Source of the DNA: CAWFFV01 sp963814985
GTDB taxonomy: Bacteria > Chloroflexota > Ktedonobacteria > Ktedonobacterales > Ktedonobacteraceae
Length of the DNA: 64,000 nt
Direction: 5' to 3'
NCBI GenBank assembly: GCA_963814985.1
Contig: CAWFFV010000002.1
Location: 62,001 to 126,000 of the forward strand
Shown here: positions 46,198 to 55,747 of the stretch, piece by piece
Numbering within the stretch: position 1 is the first letter of the stretch
Layout: each line of letters opens with the position of its first letter
Translations under genes and position numbers: made by a program
The notes under the pieces: model-generated
What the model was told of the DNA's origin: nothing
What the model saw: only the letters and a program-made list of their open reading frames with translations
Databases searched by the model: none

Positions 46198-47892
46198 CTA
46201 GGTGGGCATAATCTGCACCTGGACCAGATGAGATTGTGCATTCTGCCCCTGAGTGTCGCTAGCTGTCACTCCCACAGTAGCGTTAACCACACGGCGACGC
46301 TTGAAAGTGGGAATGGGCCAGGAAAATGTTGCCTGCTTTCCGGCATCGGTAATTTGTAGAGAGCTATTAAAGGTTGGGGCTGGACCATTATAGGTCACCC
46401 GGAGTGTCACAGAAATACCGGGTTGGCTGGTCATCACGACCACAGGGGCAGTATCACCACCCATAACTTGCAGGGGAATATTCTTGATTGTTACACTCAA
46501 GGGGGGAACTACCATTCTGGTCGTGGAAGGGTACTTGCCAGTAGGTGGACGTGTAGGTTGTGTCGTGGAAGTGAGGGGAGTGGAGATAGGAGTAGAGTTC
46601 GTTGGTGGCTGCTGTGCTCCTCCTGGCATAGAGGAAAGAGAGATGGTTTTCAATTTCTTCGGGGGTGCGAACGGATTATTGAGGAGATACCAGAGGATGC
46701 CGCCGCCCACGAAGGACAGACTCACCAGACCAGAGAGGGTCATTCGTCTTGAGATTAGTACGGGGCTACGCTTTTTGTCTGCCAGTCGGGAATTTGCCTG
46801 ATCAAGAACTTTCACCAGCGGAACGGCAGGCGTTCCTTGCGCCTCATTATTCATGATCGAGGAGGCTGTAAGCTCTGAGAGAGGGGAAACGAGAAAAGAT
46901 GTACTCTGCCTCTGGGAGTCAAACTGATCGTTGTCTTCTGCTTGCAGCGGCGAACTTGCCTGAAGAGGTGGATTTGCAGGACTCTCTGTCTGAAAAGATG
47001 TCTCTATTTGAGAATGAAGACCTTGTGGCCACTGTCCCTCAATCCCTTGTGCCAGGATTTGAGCAAATTCACACGCTGTAACAAAGCGATCTGCCGGGTC
47101 TTTGTTGAGGGCACGCAAGAGTGCGGCCTCTGCTGGTTCTGGCAAATCTGAGCGAAATGTTCGTGGAGGAATAGGCTGTAGAGTTGCCACTTGCATTAAC
47201 ATCTGTTCCGTTGGAGCTGGTGGAAAGGGTAATCGCCCTGTCACCAATGTATACGTCAGGACTGCTAACCCATAAATATCTGTTGCACTGCTCACTGGTG
47301 CTCCCAGAGCCTGTTCGGGGGCCATATATTCGGGAGTTCCAATTGCATGGCCTGGTTGCGAAATCTTGGTCAGGGCACTATCAAAGATTTTGGCAATGCC
47401 AAAATCCACAAGGTAGACATGGTCCTCTTCATCAACCAGGACATTTGCAGCTTTGAGGTCACGATAAATCACCTGCTGACTATGTGCATAATCAAGCACT
47501 TCGGCAATCTGTATCACATAGTCGGAGATCTTGTCCAGTCGAAGGGCACCGCTCGCCAGACGCTCTGCCAGACTTCCCCCGCTGATATACGGTATCACCA
47601 GATAGGGATACCTGGTCGAGGGATCTTCGCCTGATGCTAAAATGGGTAAAATAGAGGGAGAGTGTAAACGCTCTCGCAGGGTCAAAATCTCACGAGCGAA
47701 ACGTCTGCGACACTCAATGACTTCGTCTATCGACAAAGAGGGGGGTGGCAGTAAGACTTTGACAGCGACTAACTCCTGAGGAGACGTTATCCGTTCCCCC
47801 AAGAAAACCACACTCGCTCCTCCCTTGCCAAGGACCCGTTTCAACCGATAGTCACCTATGACATGACCCAGCAATGTTTCTGCTGATAACAT
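46198..47892 (-). CDS. Membrane Ser/Thr protein kinase with extracellular domain
   Basis: The 564-residue protein has a Hanks-type kinase domain (about 12-280: LGKGGASVVFLG, VAVKVLL, YRDLKAANVL, VDFGIAK, GTPEYMAPEQ), a polar juxtamembrane region (about 285-385), a transmembrane helix near 390-410 (MTLSGLVSLSFVGGGILWYLL), a Pro/Thr-rich stalk, and a beta-rich extracellular domain (about 465-564) of unknown type. The glycine loop is KGGAS, with a normal lysine. A putative ECF promoter lies about 95 bases upstream, so it is likely a member of the sigma regulon. A PASTA domain is not seen. Confidence 0.87.
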   Translation of the reverse strand: MLSAETLLGHVIGDYRLKRVLGKGGASVVFLGERITSPQELVAVKVLLPPPSLSIDEVIECRRRFAREILTLRERLHSPSILPILASGEDPSTRYPYLVIPYISGGSLAERLASGALRLDKISDYVIQIAEVLDYAHSQQVIYRDLKAANVLVDEEDHVYLVDFGIAKIFDSALTKISQPGHAIGTPEYMAPEQALGAPVSSATDIYGLAVLTYTLVTGRLPFPPAPTEQMLMQVATLQPIPPRTFRSDLPEPAEAALLRALNKDPADRFVTACEFAQILAQGIEGQWPQGLHSQIETSFQTESPANPPLQASSPLQAEDNDQFDSQRQSTSFLVSPLSELTASSIMNNEAQGTPAVPLVKVLDQANSRLADKKRSPVLISRRMTLSGLVSLSFVGGGILWYLLNNPFAPPKKLKTISLSSMPGGAQQPPTNSTPISTPLTSTTQPTRPPTGKYPSTTRMVVPPLSVTIKNIPLQVMGGDTAPVVVMTSQPGISVTLRVTYNGPAPTFNSSLQITDAGKQATFSWPIPTFKRRRVVNATVGVTASDTQGQNAQSHLVQVQIMPT

Positions 47893-47984
47893 CTACTCTT
47901 TCCCTTTCTCTCACAATGAATTGAGCAATCGTCTTCGATACCATTCCACCCCCGATACCATCAGCGGTGACGCCTATCATAAAT

Positions 47985-48010
47985 AGTTGCAATCCGGCCC
48001 ATGTTGGTTA
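47985..48010 (-). promoter_or_regulatory. Putative ECF promoter, copy 3
   Basis: On the minus strand TAACC-N15-GCAACTAT lies about 95 bases before the kinase start. It belongs to the 561-base gap 47893-48453, which also holds the promoter of the next plus-strand gene and nothing else I can support. Confidence 0.6.
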
Positions 48011-48362
48011 TGGATGGCTAAAAAATATCACCAATATGGTATGTTTGAGTGTTTTGCAGCAGAACATGAGAGGTACCCAGAATTTCTACATTCGGGGCAA
48101 GTTGAGGATTTACAAAAGGAACGTCGCCAACACGAGGCAGCGCATCACAAAGCCAGATGTTAGACGACTTTTATTTTTACGCATTGCCTACAGGTTCTCT
48201 CCTCTTTACTCCTTTGGCTTTACAAGCCACTTGAGCAAGGAGTTAGCCTGTCAAAATGACAGCAGATTTGACAGCGGAACCGATACACTCAATTGCTTCT
48301 TGCTAAACACAACTGGACAAAAATAGCATGCCTATACGCTTGACATCAGAAAAATACAGGTG

Positions 48363-48391
48363 TAGACAAAGCTCCCTAAAGGGCATATACT
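48363..48391 (+). promoter_or_regulatory. Predicted sigma-70 promoter of the zinc-ribbon protein
   Basis: TAGACA (48363-48368), 17 bases, TATACT (48386-48391), about 60 bases before the start codon at 48454. Confidence 0.5.
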
Positions 48392-48453
48392 AGAAAGTGC
48401 ATTCCGACGCAAAATATAATCTCAATTTTTATATGGTACAGGGGAGTTCGCGC

Positions 48454-49689
48454 ATGAGCAAAATTAAAATGCGCTGCATCGCCTGCGGCAAGTGGTTTCA
48501 GTCGGCAAATGCTAAAGAAGTAACTTGCCCCGATTGCGTGCAGAAAGCCAGAAAAGAAAAGATGGCGACGAAGAACGCGCCGCCCATAGCCAATAAGCCA
48601 GCAACGGGACCAGTCGGACAGGGTTTCAGTAGCCAGACACGACCTGCTACACCACCTAAACCCAAACCGACACAAAGCGGAACCAGCCATTGGCTTGATA
48701 CACTTAACGATGTGAAGGTTGGTCAACCAGATCAGCCACAACGTCCCAGAATACCTTCCCCCCCTGCACCACGAGACAATCGCGGCGTACAAGGTGGACA
48801 GGGCGGGTTCCGTGGCCCTGACAATTATCGTGATGATCGTGGACCAGGAAGCTATCGTGAAGGCGGAAATCGCGGACCAGGAGGCTATCGTGATCGTGGA
48901 TACGAACAACGTGGCCCTGGCGGATATCGTGTCGGCGGAGGTGCGGGCCTCCCTGAAACTATCGGGCCACGCCCCCGCCAACCCATGGATGGAGGCTTCG
49001 ATCGCGGACCACGGCAAGACAAACCACGTCATAGCGGACCAAGAGAAGGTTCTCCTAACAGATCAAAACCCAACCTGAAGGCCAAAGTTAGCCCACCCAA
49101 ACCAAAGCGCGAGAAGACACCACCTCCTCCTCCATTTATACCACTGCCAGAACAGATCACTCAGGTGGAAACTCGTTACCTGGAGCTATCAGCCCCTAAT
49201 GAGTTCGATGGCATTCGTACACAAATTGCCAAAGAGTTTGACATTCCCAAAAAAGCAGTGAAGAAGATCATCAAAGACCTGCGGGATCGCCAAAATATTC
49301 CCAGCTGGTGGGAGCTACAGACCTACAAGGGGGAGATCGAAGAATTAGAGAGAATCAAAGCAGCTTATGAGCCTCTTCTCCCTGTGCCACCAGTTGGCGT
49401 ACATAAGAAGATCTCTGAAGAACTTGACCTCAAACCAGCAGTGGTATATCAGGCTATCAAACTGATACGCCAGCAGATGAACTTGCCACAGTACAATGAT
49501 CCGATACTGCACGGGCAGGAACTCACCCAGCAGACACAAGAACAGCATATCCCAACGGAGGAGCTACCAGTTCCCCAAGCTCTACTTGCATCGTCTGCAA
49601 GCGAGACACCAGACAAAGTCGCTAGCAGTGTTGTGACTTCAGAACCTGAAAGCAACATAACAGAAGCAGAGGACACCGTAGAGAGGTAA
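48454..49689 (+). CDS. Zinc-ribbon protein with Gly/Tyr/Arg-rich linker and duplicated helical domain
   Basis: The product of about 411 residues opens with a zinc ribbon (MRCIACGKWF, VTCPDCVQKARK). A long disordered region (about 40-215) follows with GGYRDRG/GPGGYR-type repeats resembling RNA-binding RGG segments, then a Lys/Pro-rich stretch and two related helical units of about 70 residues. Both units pair a (T)xIAKEFDIPKKAVKKIIKDLR-like helix-turn-helix, the second being KKISEELDLKPAVVYQAIKLIR. The design suggests a nucleic-acid binder, possibly RNA-associated. GGGGAG sits seven bases before ATG 48454. I do not know a characterised homologue. Confidence 0.65.
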   Translation: MSKIKMRCIACGKWFQSANAKEVTCPDCVQKARKEKMATKNAPPIANKPATGPVGQGFSSQTRPATPPKPKPTQSGTSHWLDTLNDVKVGQPDQPQRPRIPSPPAPRDNRGVQGGQGGFRGPDNYRDDRGPGSYREGGNRGPGGYRDRGYEQRGPGGYRVGGGAGLPETIGPRPRQPMDGGFDRGPRQDKPRHSGPREGSPNRSKPNLKAKVSPPKPKREKTPPPPPFIPLPEQITQVETRYLELSAPNEFDGIRTQIAKEFDIPKKAVKKIIKDLRDRQNIPSWWELQTYKGEIEELERIKAAYEPLLPVPPVGVHKKISEELDLKPAVVYQAIKLIRQQMNLPQYNDPILHGQELTQQTQEQHIPTEELPVPQALLASSASETPDKVASSVVTSEPESNITEAEDTVER

Positions 49690-49772
49690 CCCTTGCGGTT
49701 ACACAGCCAATAATGTTCTGGCCCGTAGGAATGCGCTATAAGCGGCACTCCTACGGGTCGCGAGGTAATATA

Positions 49773-50105
49773 ATGCAGGATTGTATTTTTTGTAAGATTG
49801 CAGCCGGTCAGATCCCCAGTACCATTGTATATCAGGATGAAGATGTCATTGCATTCAAGGATCTTCACCCACAGGCACCGCATCATATCTTGTTCATTCC
49901 CAGGCGTCATCTGGCTTCTGTAGCTGAACTGACCCCTGAGGATGGACCACTACTGGCAAATATCTTTACAGCTATCAGAAAGCTGACCCATGATCTTAAC
50001 CTGGAAGAACGTGGCTATCGTATTGTGACCAACACGGGACCTGATTCTGGACAGGCTGTTTTTCATCTGCACTTCCATCTCCTGGGAGGGCGCAGACTTC
50101 TCTAG
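49773..50105 (+). CDS. HIT-family nucleotide hydrolase
   Basis: A 110-residue histidine-triad protein with the N-terminal CIFCKIAAGQIPS and the catalytic triad motif in FHLHFHLLGG. HIT (HINT-type) enzymes hydrolyse AMP-linked phosphoramidates such as adenosine 5'-phosphoramidate. GAGGT precedes the ATG at 49773. A CCCGTAGGA/TCCTACGGG hairpin (about 49726-49758) without a T tract separates it from the zinc-ribbon gene, so partial read-through is possible. Confidence 0.93.
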   Translation: MQDCIFCKIAAGQIPSTIVYQDEDVIAFKDLHPQAPHHILFIPRRHLASVAELTPEDGPLLANIFTAIRKLTHDLNLEERGYRIVTNTGPDSGQAVFHLHFHLLGGRRLL

Positions 50106-50138
50106 CCGCCAGGATAAGAGGCGCACAAAGGTAGTTTT

Positions 50139-51296
50139 ATGCGTATTGCGATTGACTATACAGCAGCGATTCGGCAAGGGGCGGGTATCGGGTCCTATGT
50201 ACGTAATCTGACAGCAGCGATATTCGCACAGGATACTCTTAACCAGTATACATTGCTCACCAGCGGACATCCCACCCAGGAGCATCCATTCCCCAATGTA
50301 GAAAATGTGCGTGGACGCTGCATCATGATCCCCGATCGCTATCTAAACATTCTCTGGTATCGCTGGCGTCTTCCCCTTCCCGCAACACTTTTCTCAGGTC
50401 CAACAGATATCTATCATGGCCCTGACTTTGTCTTGCCACCGCTCGGAAAGAAAATCCGTAAAGTCGTCACCATCCATGATCTGGCATTCCTGGAACATCC
50501 GGAATATGCCGTACCTTCACTCGCTGCCTACCTCAAAAAAGTTGTACCCACAGCAGTCGCCGAAGCGGACGTAGTAACAACAGTCTCACAAGAGGTTAGC
50601 CGTACACTGATCGAACACTTTCAAACACCACGCGAAAAGCTCACCGTCATTCCCAATGGGGTAGGAAGCCATTTTCGCCGCATTACCGATCCAGTTATTC
50701 TGGGTGCAACACGCCACAAATTTGGCTTAAAACATCCATTGGTGCTTGGTGTTGGAACAATGGAGCCACGCAAAAACCACATTGGTCTCATCAAAGCATT
50801 TTATCAGGCCCAAAAGCAGAAAAAAGGACCAGCCATGCTGGCCATCGCTGGGGGAAAAGGCTGGCTCTACGAAGAGACTCAACAGGTTGTTGCGGACCTC
50901 AAATTAGAGAAGAAAGTTCGTTTCCTGGGACACGTAAGCGATCTGGAACTCGTTTCGTTATATAGTATGGCTGATGTGTTTGCCTTCCCTTCCTTTTTTG
51001 AGGGCTTTGGGGTTCCTCCCCTGGAAGCAATGGCCTGTGGTGCACCAGTTATCACCTCTAACACATCCGCATTGCCTGAAGTTACTGGGGACGCTGCACT
51101 TCTGGTAGATCCTCATGATATCGGTGCGTTGGCAAATGCCATTACCCGCTTACTGGAAAATGAACAACTGCGTGAAGAACTACGACAGAAAGGATATGAG
51201 CGCGTACAACACTATACCTGGTCGACATCGGCCTCCAAAATGTTAGCTATTTACCAGAAACTCTACAATGGGGAAACAAACTTCCTGGCGAGGTAA
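50139..51296 (+). CDS. GT4-family glycosyltransferase 1 of 3
   Basis: A 385-residue GT-B glycosyltransferase with N-terminal RQGAGIGSYVRNL and VVTIHDLAFLEHP, and a donor domain with GTMEPRKNH and FPSFFEGFGVPPLEAMACG (the EGFGxPxLEAMA signature). It resembles bacterial mannosyltransferases of the WbaZ/RfaB type. AAGG lies seven bases before the ATG. It starts 33 bases after the HIT gene and is followed after 5 bases by a second enzyme of the same family, so the three glycosyltransferases form one operon. The product glycan is unknown, but this locus is separate from the exopolysaccharide cluster at 0.3-11.6 kb. Confidence 0.9.
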   Translation: MRIAIDYTAAIRQGAGIGSYVRNLTAAIFAQDTLNQYTLLTSGHPTQEHPFPNVENVRGRCIMIPDRYLNILWYRWRLPLPATLFSGPTDIYHGPDFVLPPLGKKIRKVVTIHDLAFLEHPEYAVPSLAAYLKKVVPTAVAEADVVTTVSQEVSRTLIEHFQTPREKLTVIPNGVGSHFRRITDPVILGATRHKFGLKHPLVLGVGTMEPRKNHIGLIKAFYQAQKQKKGPAMLAIAGGKGWLYEETQQVVADLKLEKKVRFLGHVSDLELVSLYSMADVFAFPSFFEGFGVPPLEAMACGAPVITSNTSALPEVTGDAALLVDPHDIGALANAITRLLENEQLREELRQKGYERVQHYTWSTSASKMLAIYQKLYNGETNFLAR

Positions 51297-51301
51297 CTCC
51301 T

Positions 51302-52477
51302 ATGAAAATCGGTATCAATGCACTTTTCTTTCAACATCCCGCCACGGGCAGTGGACAATACATGACACATCTCCTTACCGCTCTAAGCGAAATCGATCAC
51401 CAGAATGAATATGTCTTATTAGGACCACAGCCAGTAGAGCAACAGCAGACATCTTTCACCTCATTTCCCTATCATGTCCAGCCAGTTCCTGGCTTCGCAA
51501 TGAACAATGAGAATGTCGAAAAGCTCGTGTGGGAACAATTCACAGGCCCGGCAGCAGCTCGTAAAGCAGGAGTGGACGTCTTCCATGTTCCCTACTTTGC
51601 GCCACCCCTGCTCCCACGTACTCCCACCGTCGTCACAATCCATGATGTTATTCCAATGCGACTTCCAGCATATCAACCCGATCCCAAGGTCAAAGCCTAT
51701 ATGCGTCTCGTTTCTCGTGCAGCTCATCGTGCTACCCTGATTATCACCATCTCACAGCATGCCAAAGAGGACATCATAGATGCATTGAAGCTACCAGCCG
51801 AACGCATTCGAGTCATTTATGAAGCTGCGGGCGAAGAATATCAACCCGTGACCGATCCCGAAAAGTTAGCGGCAGCACGGGCACGCTACGGGTTAGGTGA
51901 ACGCTATATTTTCTACCTGGGTGGCCTGGATCAGCGCAAGAATGTACCACAGTTGGTACGCGCCTTTGCACATCTACACCGTCAAATTGGTGATCCCAAT
52001 CTGCAACTGCTTATCGCAGGTAACCCTGACAAGCAGAAGGGACCACTCTTTCCAGACCCACGTCCCGTTGCTGCCGATCTGGGCATGTCAGGCCAGATTG
52101 TCTACCGCTTTATTGAAGAGGAAGACAAGCCAGCGATGTACAGTGGGGCCTGCCTGTTTGTCTTTCCATCTCTCTATGAAGGGTTTGGCTTGACACCATT
52201 GGAGGCCATGAGTTGCGGCGCTTCTGTTGTTTGCTCGAATCGTACATCATTACCTGAAGTAGTGGGAGATGCCGCCATTATGGTTGATCCCGATAATACT
52301 CAGGCATTGGTCGAAGCGATGCGACGAGTTCTGACCGATAGCACACTCCAGGCCAACTTGCACGCACGATCTTTAGAGCGTGCAAAACAGTTTAACTGGC
52401 ACAAAACTGCTACTGAAACCCTTGCCGTGTATGAAGAAGCATTAGCACGCAAGGCGAGCATACGAAGAAAGATTTAG
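51302..52477 (+). CDS. GT4-family glycosyltransferase 2 of 3
   Basis: A 391-residue enzyme of the same subfamily as its neighbour: MKIGINALFFQHPATGSGQYM, VVTIHDVIPMRLPAY, LGGLDQRKNVPQL, then FPSLYEGFGLTPLEAMSCG. GAGG sits eight bases before the ATG, inside the end of the preceding gene. The tandem arrangement suggests successive transfer steps to one acceptor or a duplicated enzyme with changed specificity. Confidence 0.9.
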   Translation: MKIGINALFFQHPATGSGQYMTHLLTALSEIDHQNEYVLLGPQPVEQQQTSFTSFPYHVQPVPGFAMNNENVEKLVWEQFTGPAAARKAGVDVFHVPYFAPPLLPRTPTVVTIHDVIPMRLPAYQPDPKVKAYMRLVSRAAHRATLIITISQHAKEDIIDALKLPAERIRVIYEAAGEEYQPVTDPEKLAAARARYGLGERYIFYLGGLDQRKNVPQLVRAFAHLHRQIGDPNLQLLIAGNPDKQKGPLFPDPRPVAADLGMSGQIVYRFIEEEDKPAMYSGACLFVFPSLYEGFGLTPLEAMSCGASVVCSNRTSLPEVVGDAAIMVDPDNTQALVEAMRRVLTDSTLQANLHARSLERAKQFNWHKTATETLAVYEEALARKASIRRKI

Positions 52478-52487
52478 AAGAACGACT

Positions 52488-53609
52488 ATGCGTGTACTGA
52501 TGATTTCAAAAGCCCTCGTTGCGGGGACTTCTCAGCGCAAACTAGAAGAACTGGCAAAATGTCCAGGAGTCGAGCTGACCCTGGTTACACCAGAATACTG
52601 GCAAAGTGACGATGGTAGCAAGCAAGTTCTTGAACGTCTCTACACTGACGGCTATCAGATGATCGTAACACCAATATCCCTCAACGGCAACTTCCACCTG
52701 CACTACTATCCACAACTGGGTCAGATTATGCGAGAGGTGCAACCAGAAATTGTTCACATCGACGAAGAACCTTACAATTTTGCAACCTACCGTGCAATGC
52801 GTCTGGCAGTACAACATAAAGCACGAGCCTTGTTCTTCACCTGGCAAAATCTTTATCGTAGCTATCCTCCCCCTTTCCGTCAGATGGAACTCTATAATTA
52901 TCGCCATGCAGCAGCAGCACTGGCAGGAAACCGTGATGCCTCAGAGGTCTTGAAGCGCAAGGGCTACAAGGGTCCCATCCACATTATTCCACAGTTTGGC
53001 TTTGACACAGAAATCTACAGCCGTAGCGCACCACGTCCACCCCGCGCCTCCAATGACATCTTTACCCTCGGCTTTATCGGTCGCCTCAAAGAGGAAAAAG
53101 GCCTCACACTTATGGTCGAAGCCTTACAGTATTTGCCAGAATATTGTCGGGCCGTCTTTATCGGACATGGACCAATGAAGAGCATACTAGAAGATCTGGC
53201 AACGCGCCTGGGCGTTGCTGACCGTGTCATCTTCAAGCCAGGGGTGCCAACCTACGAGGTACCTAAAGAGATGGAGCGTCTGGACGTATTTGTGCTACCC
53301 TCGCTCACACGTCCCAATTGGGTTGAACAATTTGGCCGTGTGCTCCCTGAAGCGATGTCCTGCGAGACACCTGTGATTGGCTCCAGTTCAGGTGAGATAC
53401 CCTACGTCATTAGCAATGCGGGCCTTGTCTTTAAAGAGGGAGATGCTCAGGAATTGAGTGCCTGTGTCCGTCGATTGCTTGATGATCCCAGGCTCTATGC
53501 AGATCTGGCAAGGCGAGGGCGACAGCGCGTCCTGGAAAATTACACACAGGGACAGATCGCCCGGCAGACCTATGAGGTCTACAAAGAGATGCTCCACGTA
53601 AAGGTCTGA
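52488..53609 (+). CDS. GT4-family glycosyltransferase 3 of 3
   Basis: A 373-residue enzyme that differs from the two before it: MRVLMISKALVAGTSQRK at the start, HIDEEPYNFATYRAM in the acceptor domain, and GRLKEEKGLTLMVEAL plus LPEAMSCETPVIGSSSGEIP in the donor domain. It looks like the lineage that makes glycolipids or capsular sugars. It begins ten bases after the second enzyme with only a weak ribosome site, suggesting coupled translation. Confidence 0.88.
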   Translation: MRVLMISKALVAGTSQRKLEELAKCPGVELTLVTPEYWQSDDGSKQVLERLYTDGYQMIVTPISLNGNFHLHYYPQLGQIMREVQPEIVHIDEEPYNFATYRAMRLAVQHKARALFFTWQNLYRSYPPPFRQMELYNYRHAAAALAGNRDASEVLKRKGYKGPIHIIPQFGFDTEIYSRSAPRPPRASNDIFTLGFIGRLKEEKGLTLMVEALQYLPEYCRAVFIGHGPMKSILEDLATRLGVADRVIFKPGVPTYEVPKEMERLDVFVLPSLTRPNWVEQFGRVLPEAMSCETPVIGSSSGEIPYVISNAGLVFKEGDAQELSACVRRLLDDPRLYADLARRGRQRVLENYTQGQIARQTYEVYKEMLHVKV

Positions 53610-53730
53610 CTGTTTGATGATTGGGAGCATCAAGCGATAGAGATGCGCTATAATAAAATAAGATGCAACTATCCTGAGCACGACCATAGTAATCGCCATA
53701 AAAAAATGTAGAGCTTGGGAGAGAAGGCAG

Positions 53731-54687
53731 ATGAGGCACGTAATGAATGATGACCCGATGATGATATTCGCTGGTAGTGGAAGTCCGCGTCTGACAAATC
53801 GTATTTGTACATACTTGCAAGTCCCACAAGGCCGGAATGAGACACTCCACTTCTCAGATGGCAATACTTTTGTGCGTATCCTGGAGAACGTTCGAGGACG
53901 GCGCGTTTATCTCATACAATCAACAGTCTTTCCTGCCAACGACAATTTTATGGAACTCCTCTTCTGGATCGATGCCTTCAAGCGAGCGGGAACTGAGTCG
54001 GTGACTGTACTCATTCCCTATTTTAGTTATGCTAAAGGCGACAAGAAAGACGAACCACGTGTCTCTATCCGTGCCCGAGTCTGCGCCGATGCCATCGAGG
54101 CCGCTGGCGCAGACCGAGTGGTAACGATGGATCTGCACGCACCACAAATTCAGGGCTTCTTCCACAGGCCTGTGGATAACCTGTATGCATTACCCATTAT
54201 CTGCCAACGCATTCAGGCTCTAAACCTTAAGGATATTGTGATTGTCTCACCAGATGTGGGCTTTGCGAAACAGGCCAGGCGCTATGCCTCTTGCCTTGGT
54301 GTTTCTATTGCTATCGCTGACAAAGAACGCCTGGCCCATGATGAGAAGGCCGTGGTTTTACAAATTATTGGTGACGTGAAGCACAAAACCGCTGTTGTGG
54401 TGGATGACTTCACGATTTCAGGTGGAACCCTGACAAGCGTGTCAGTGAAACTACTGGAGCAGGGTGCCAAAGAGGTCTACGCTGCAGTGACACATGGCGT
54501 GCTAGCACCTGGATCAGTTGAGAGGATTAATAAAAGTCCTCTTAAGCGACTCATTATCACTGACACGGTTGAAAACCAGCCAGTACAATTCTCAGAGAAG
54601 ATCGAGGTGGTCTCTGTTGCATCACTGTTTGGGGAGGCAATCAGGCGTATCCATAACCGCGAAAGTATTAGTGAGATGTTCCTCTAG
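53731..54687 (+). CDS. prs: Ribose-phosphate pyrophosphokinase family protein (PRPP synthetase)
   Basis: The 318-residue protein transfers pyrophosphate from ATP to ribose 5-phosphate. It keeps YFSYAKGDKKDEPRVSI (ATP loop), VTMDLHAPQIQGFF (metal-binding DLH), SPDVGFAKQARR and the PRPP loop VVVDDFTISGGTLTS. Several normally invariant residues differ: YAKGDKK for YARQDRK, and TISGGT for the usual D-T/A-G-T arrangement, so it is a divergent member. ATG 53731 has AAGG just upstream; an ATG four codons later with GAGG is equally plausible. TATAAT at 53649-53654 may be its -10. Confidence 0.82.
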   Translation: MRHVMNDDPMMIFAGSGSPRLTNRICTYLQVPQGRNETLHFSDGNTFVRILENVRGRRVYLIQSTVFPANDNFMELLFWIDAFKRAGTESVTVLIPYFSYAKGDKKDEPRVSIRARVCADAIEAAGADRVVTMDLHAPQIQGFFHRPVDNLYALPIICQRIQALNLKDIVIVSPDVGFAKQARRYASCLGVSIAIADKERLAHDEKAVVLQIIGDVKHKTAVVVDDFTISGGTLTSVSVKLLEQGAKEVYAAVTHGVLAPGSVERINKSPLKRLIITDTVENQPVQFSEKIEVVSVASLFGEAIRRIHNRESISEMFL

Positions 54688-54718
54688 CAAGAACTCAACC
54701 TGATTCTTCCCATTGATG

Positions 54719-55510
54719 TCAACCACCTGATCGCTCCAGGTAACCCGGCAAATCTGCAATCGAGGGAAGGATTACCGCCGGATGTACCCGTTTCAGGAGT
54801 GGCGAGTCTGCCTTGTGCTTACCTGTACAGACCAGCACTCCTTGTATTCCCACTCGCTGTGCTCCCTCCACATCATTTTCAATATCATCTCCAACCATAA
54901 TCGCCTCCCTTGCCCTTACACCGATCGAAGAGAGAGCTTGTTCGAAAAAGGCTCGGCCCGGCTTCCCCAACACCGTTGCCTGCTTCCCTGTTGCCAACTC
55001 CAAAGCCCGGATAAAGGGTCCGCTATCCAGGCGTAGCCCCTCACTGGTACGCCAGTACGTATTCATATGCATTGCCAGGAGCACAGCCCCATCCATTAGC
55101 ATACGAAAAGCACGATTCATCGTCTCATAACTGAGTAGTTCTTCTGCTCCGCCGATGACCACAACATCAGCATGAGCTTCAACCAGTTCAATACCTGCAA
55201 AATCTGCCGCTGTATCTCCTTTCGTCAGTAACCAGCAGCGCTTTCCTGCGTAGTGTTGACGGATGTAATTAGCAGTCGCTACGGGGGCCGTGAGAATTTG
55301 CGATTCGGCAATAGGAAGGCCAATATGCTGTAACCGTTGCAGAAGCGTAGAACGTGCCAATGTGGTAGTGTTGGTGACAAAACAGAGACGATAGCCCTTT
55401 TGGTTAAGCCAGGAGAGAGTTTCCGCCGCACCAGCAAGAGGCTGCATACTTATATGTAAGACACCATCAATGTCGCAAAGAATACCGCGAATAGGAACTG
55501 TCAAGGCCAT
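54719..55510 (-). CDS. HAD-IIA family (NagD-like) phosphatase
   Basis: A 263-residue HAD phosphatase with motif I ILCDIDGVLHIS, motif II VTNTTTLARS, motif III lysine in VLGKPGRAFFEQAL and motif IV MVGDDIENDVEGAQRVG. The capped IIA architecture matches LHPP/HDHD2- and NagD-type enzymes that dephosphorylate small phosphate esters. AGAGGGA precedes the ATG. It converges with prs (31-base gap). Substrate is unknown. Confidence 0.87.
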   Translation of the reverse strand: MALTVPIRGILCDIDGVLHISMQPLAGAAETLSWLNQKGYRLCFVTNTTTLARSTLLQRLQHIGLPIAESQILTAPVATANYIRQHYAGKRCWLLTKGDTAADFAGIELVEAHADVVVIGGAEELLSYETMNRAFRMLMDGAVLLAMHMNTYWRTSEGLRLDSGPFIRALELATGKQATVLGKPGRAFFEQALSSIGVRAREAIMVGDDIENDVEGAQRVGIQGVLVCTGKHKADSPLLKRVHPAVILPSIADLPGYLERSGG

Positions 55511-55718
55511 AGATACTGTCCCTCTGTGGAAAATTTACGCTCATTGTTACCAGTATACGTATTTGAAGAGAGAGATGCAAGGAGAAGAACAGAGAAGTAT
55601 CACCCTCTTCCGAACCATAGCATTTCGACCAGGACCCCCTGGCTATCCAGTAAAGATTTTATATTCTGTTCCGTTCGTAGATGAAAGGAGTAAAATGCAA
55701 ACAGTGCAATATACTATC

Positions 55719-55747
55719 ATGACAGAGATGAATGGATGGTGTATAAT
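55719..55747 (+). promoter_or_regulatory. Predicted promoter of the kinase-FHA gene
   Basis: ATGACA (55719-55724), 17 bases, TATAAT (55742-55747). This gives a leader of about 215 bases before the kinase start, within a 454-base gap (55511-55964) in which I see no other feature. Confidence 0.5.

Noticed and set aside
47967..48326. 119-residue plus-strand open frame
   Set aside because: No ribosome site, no recognisable domain, and it runs through the putative ECF promoter region.
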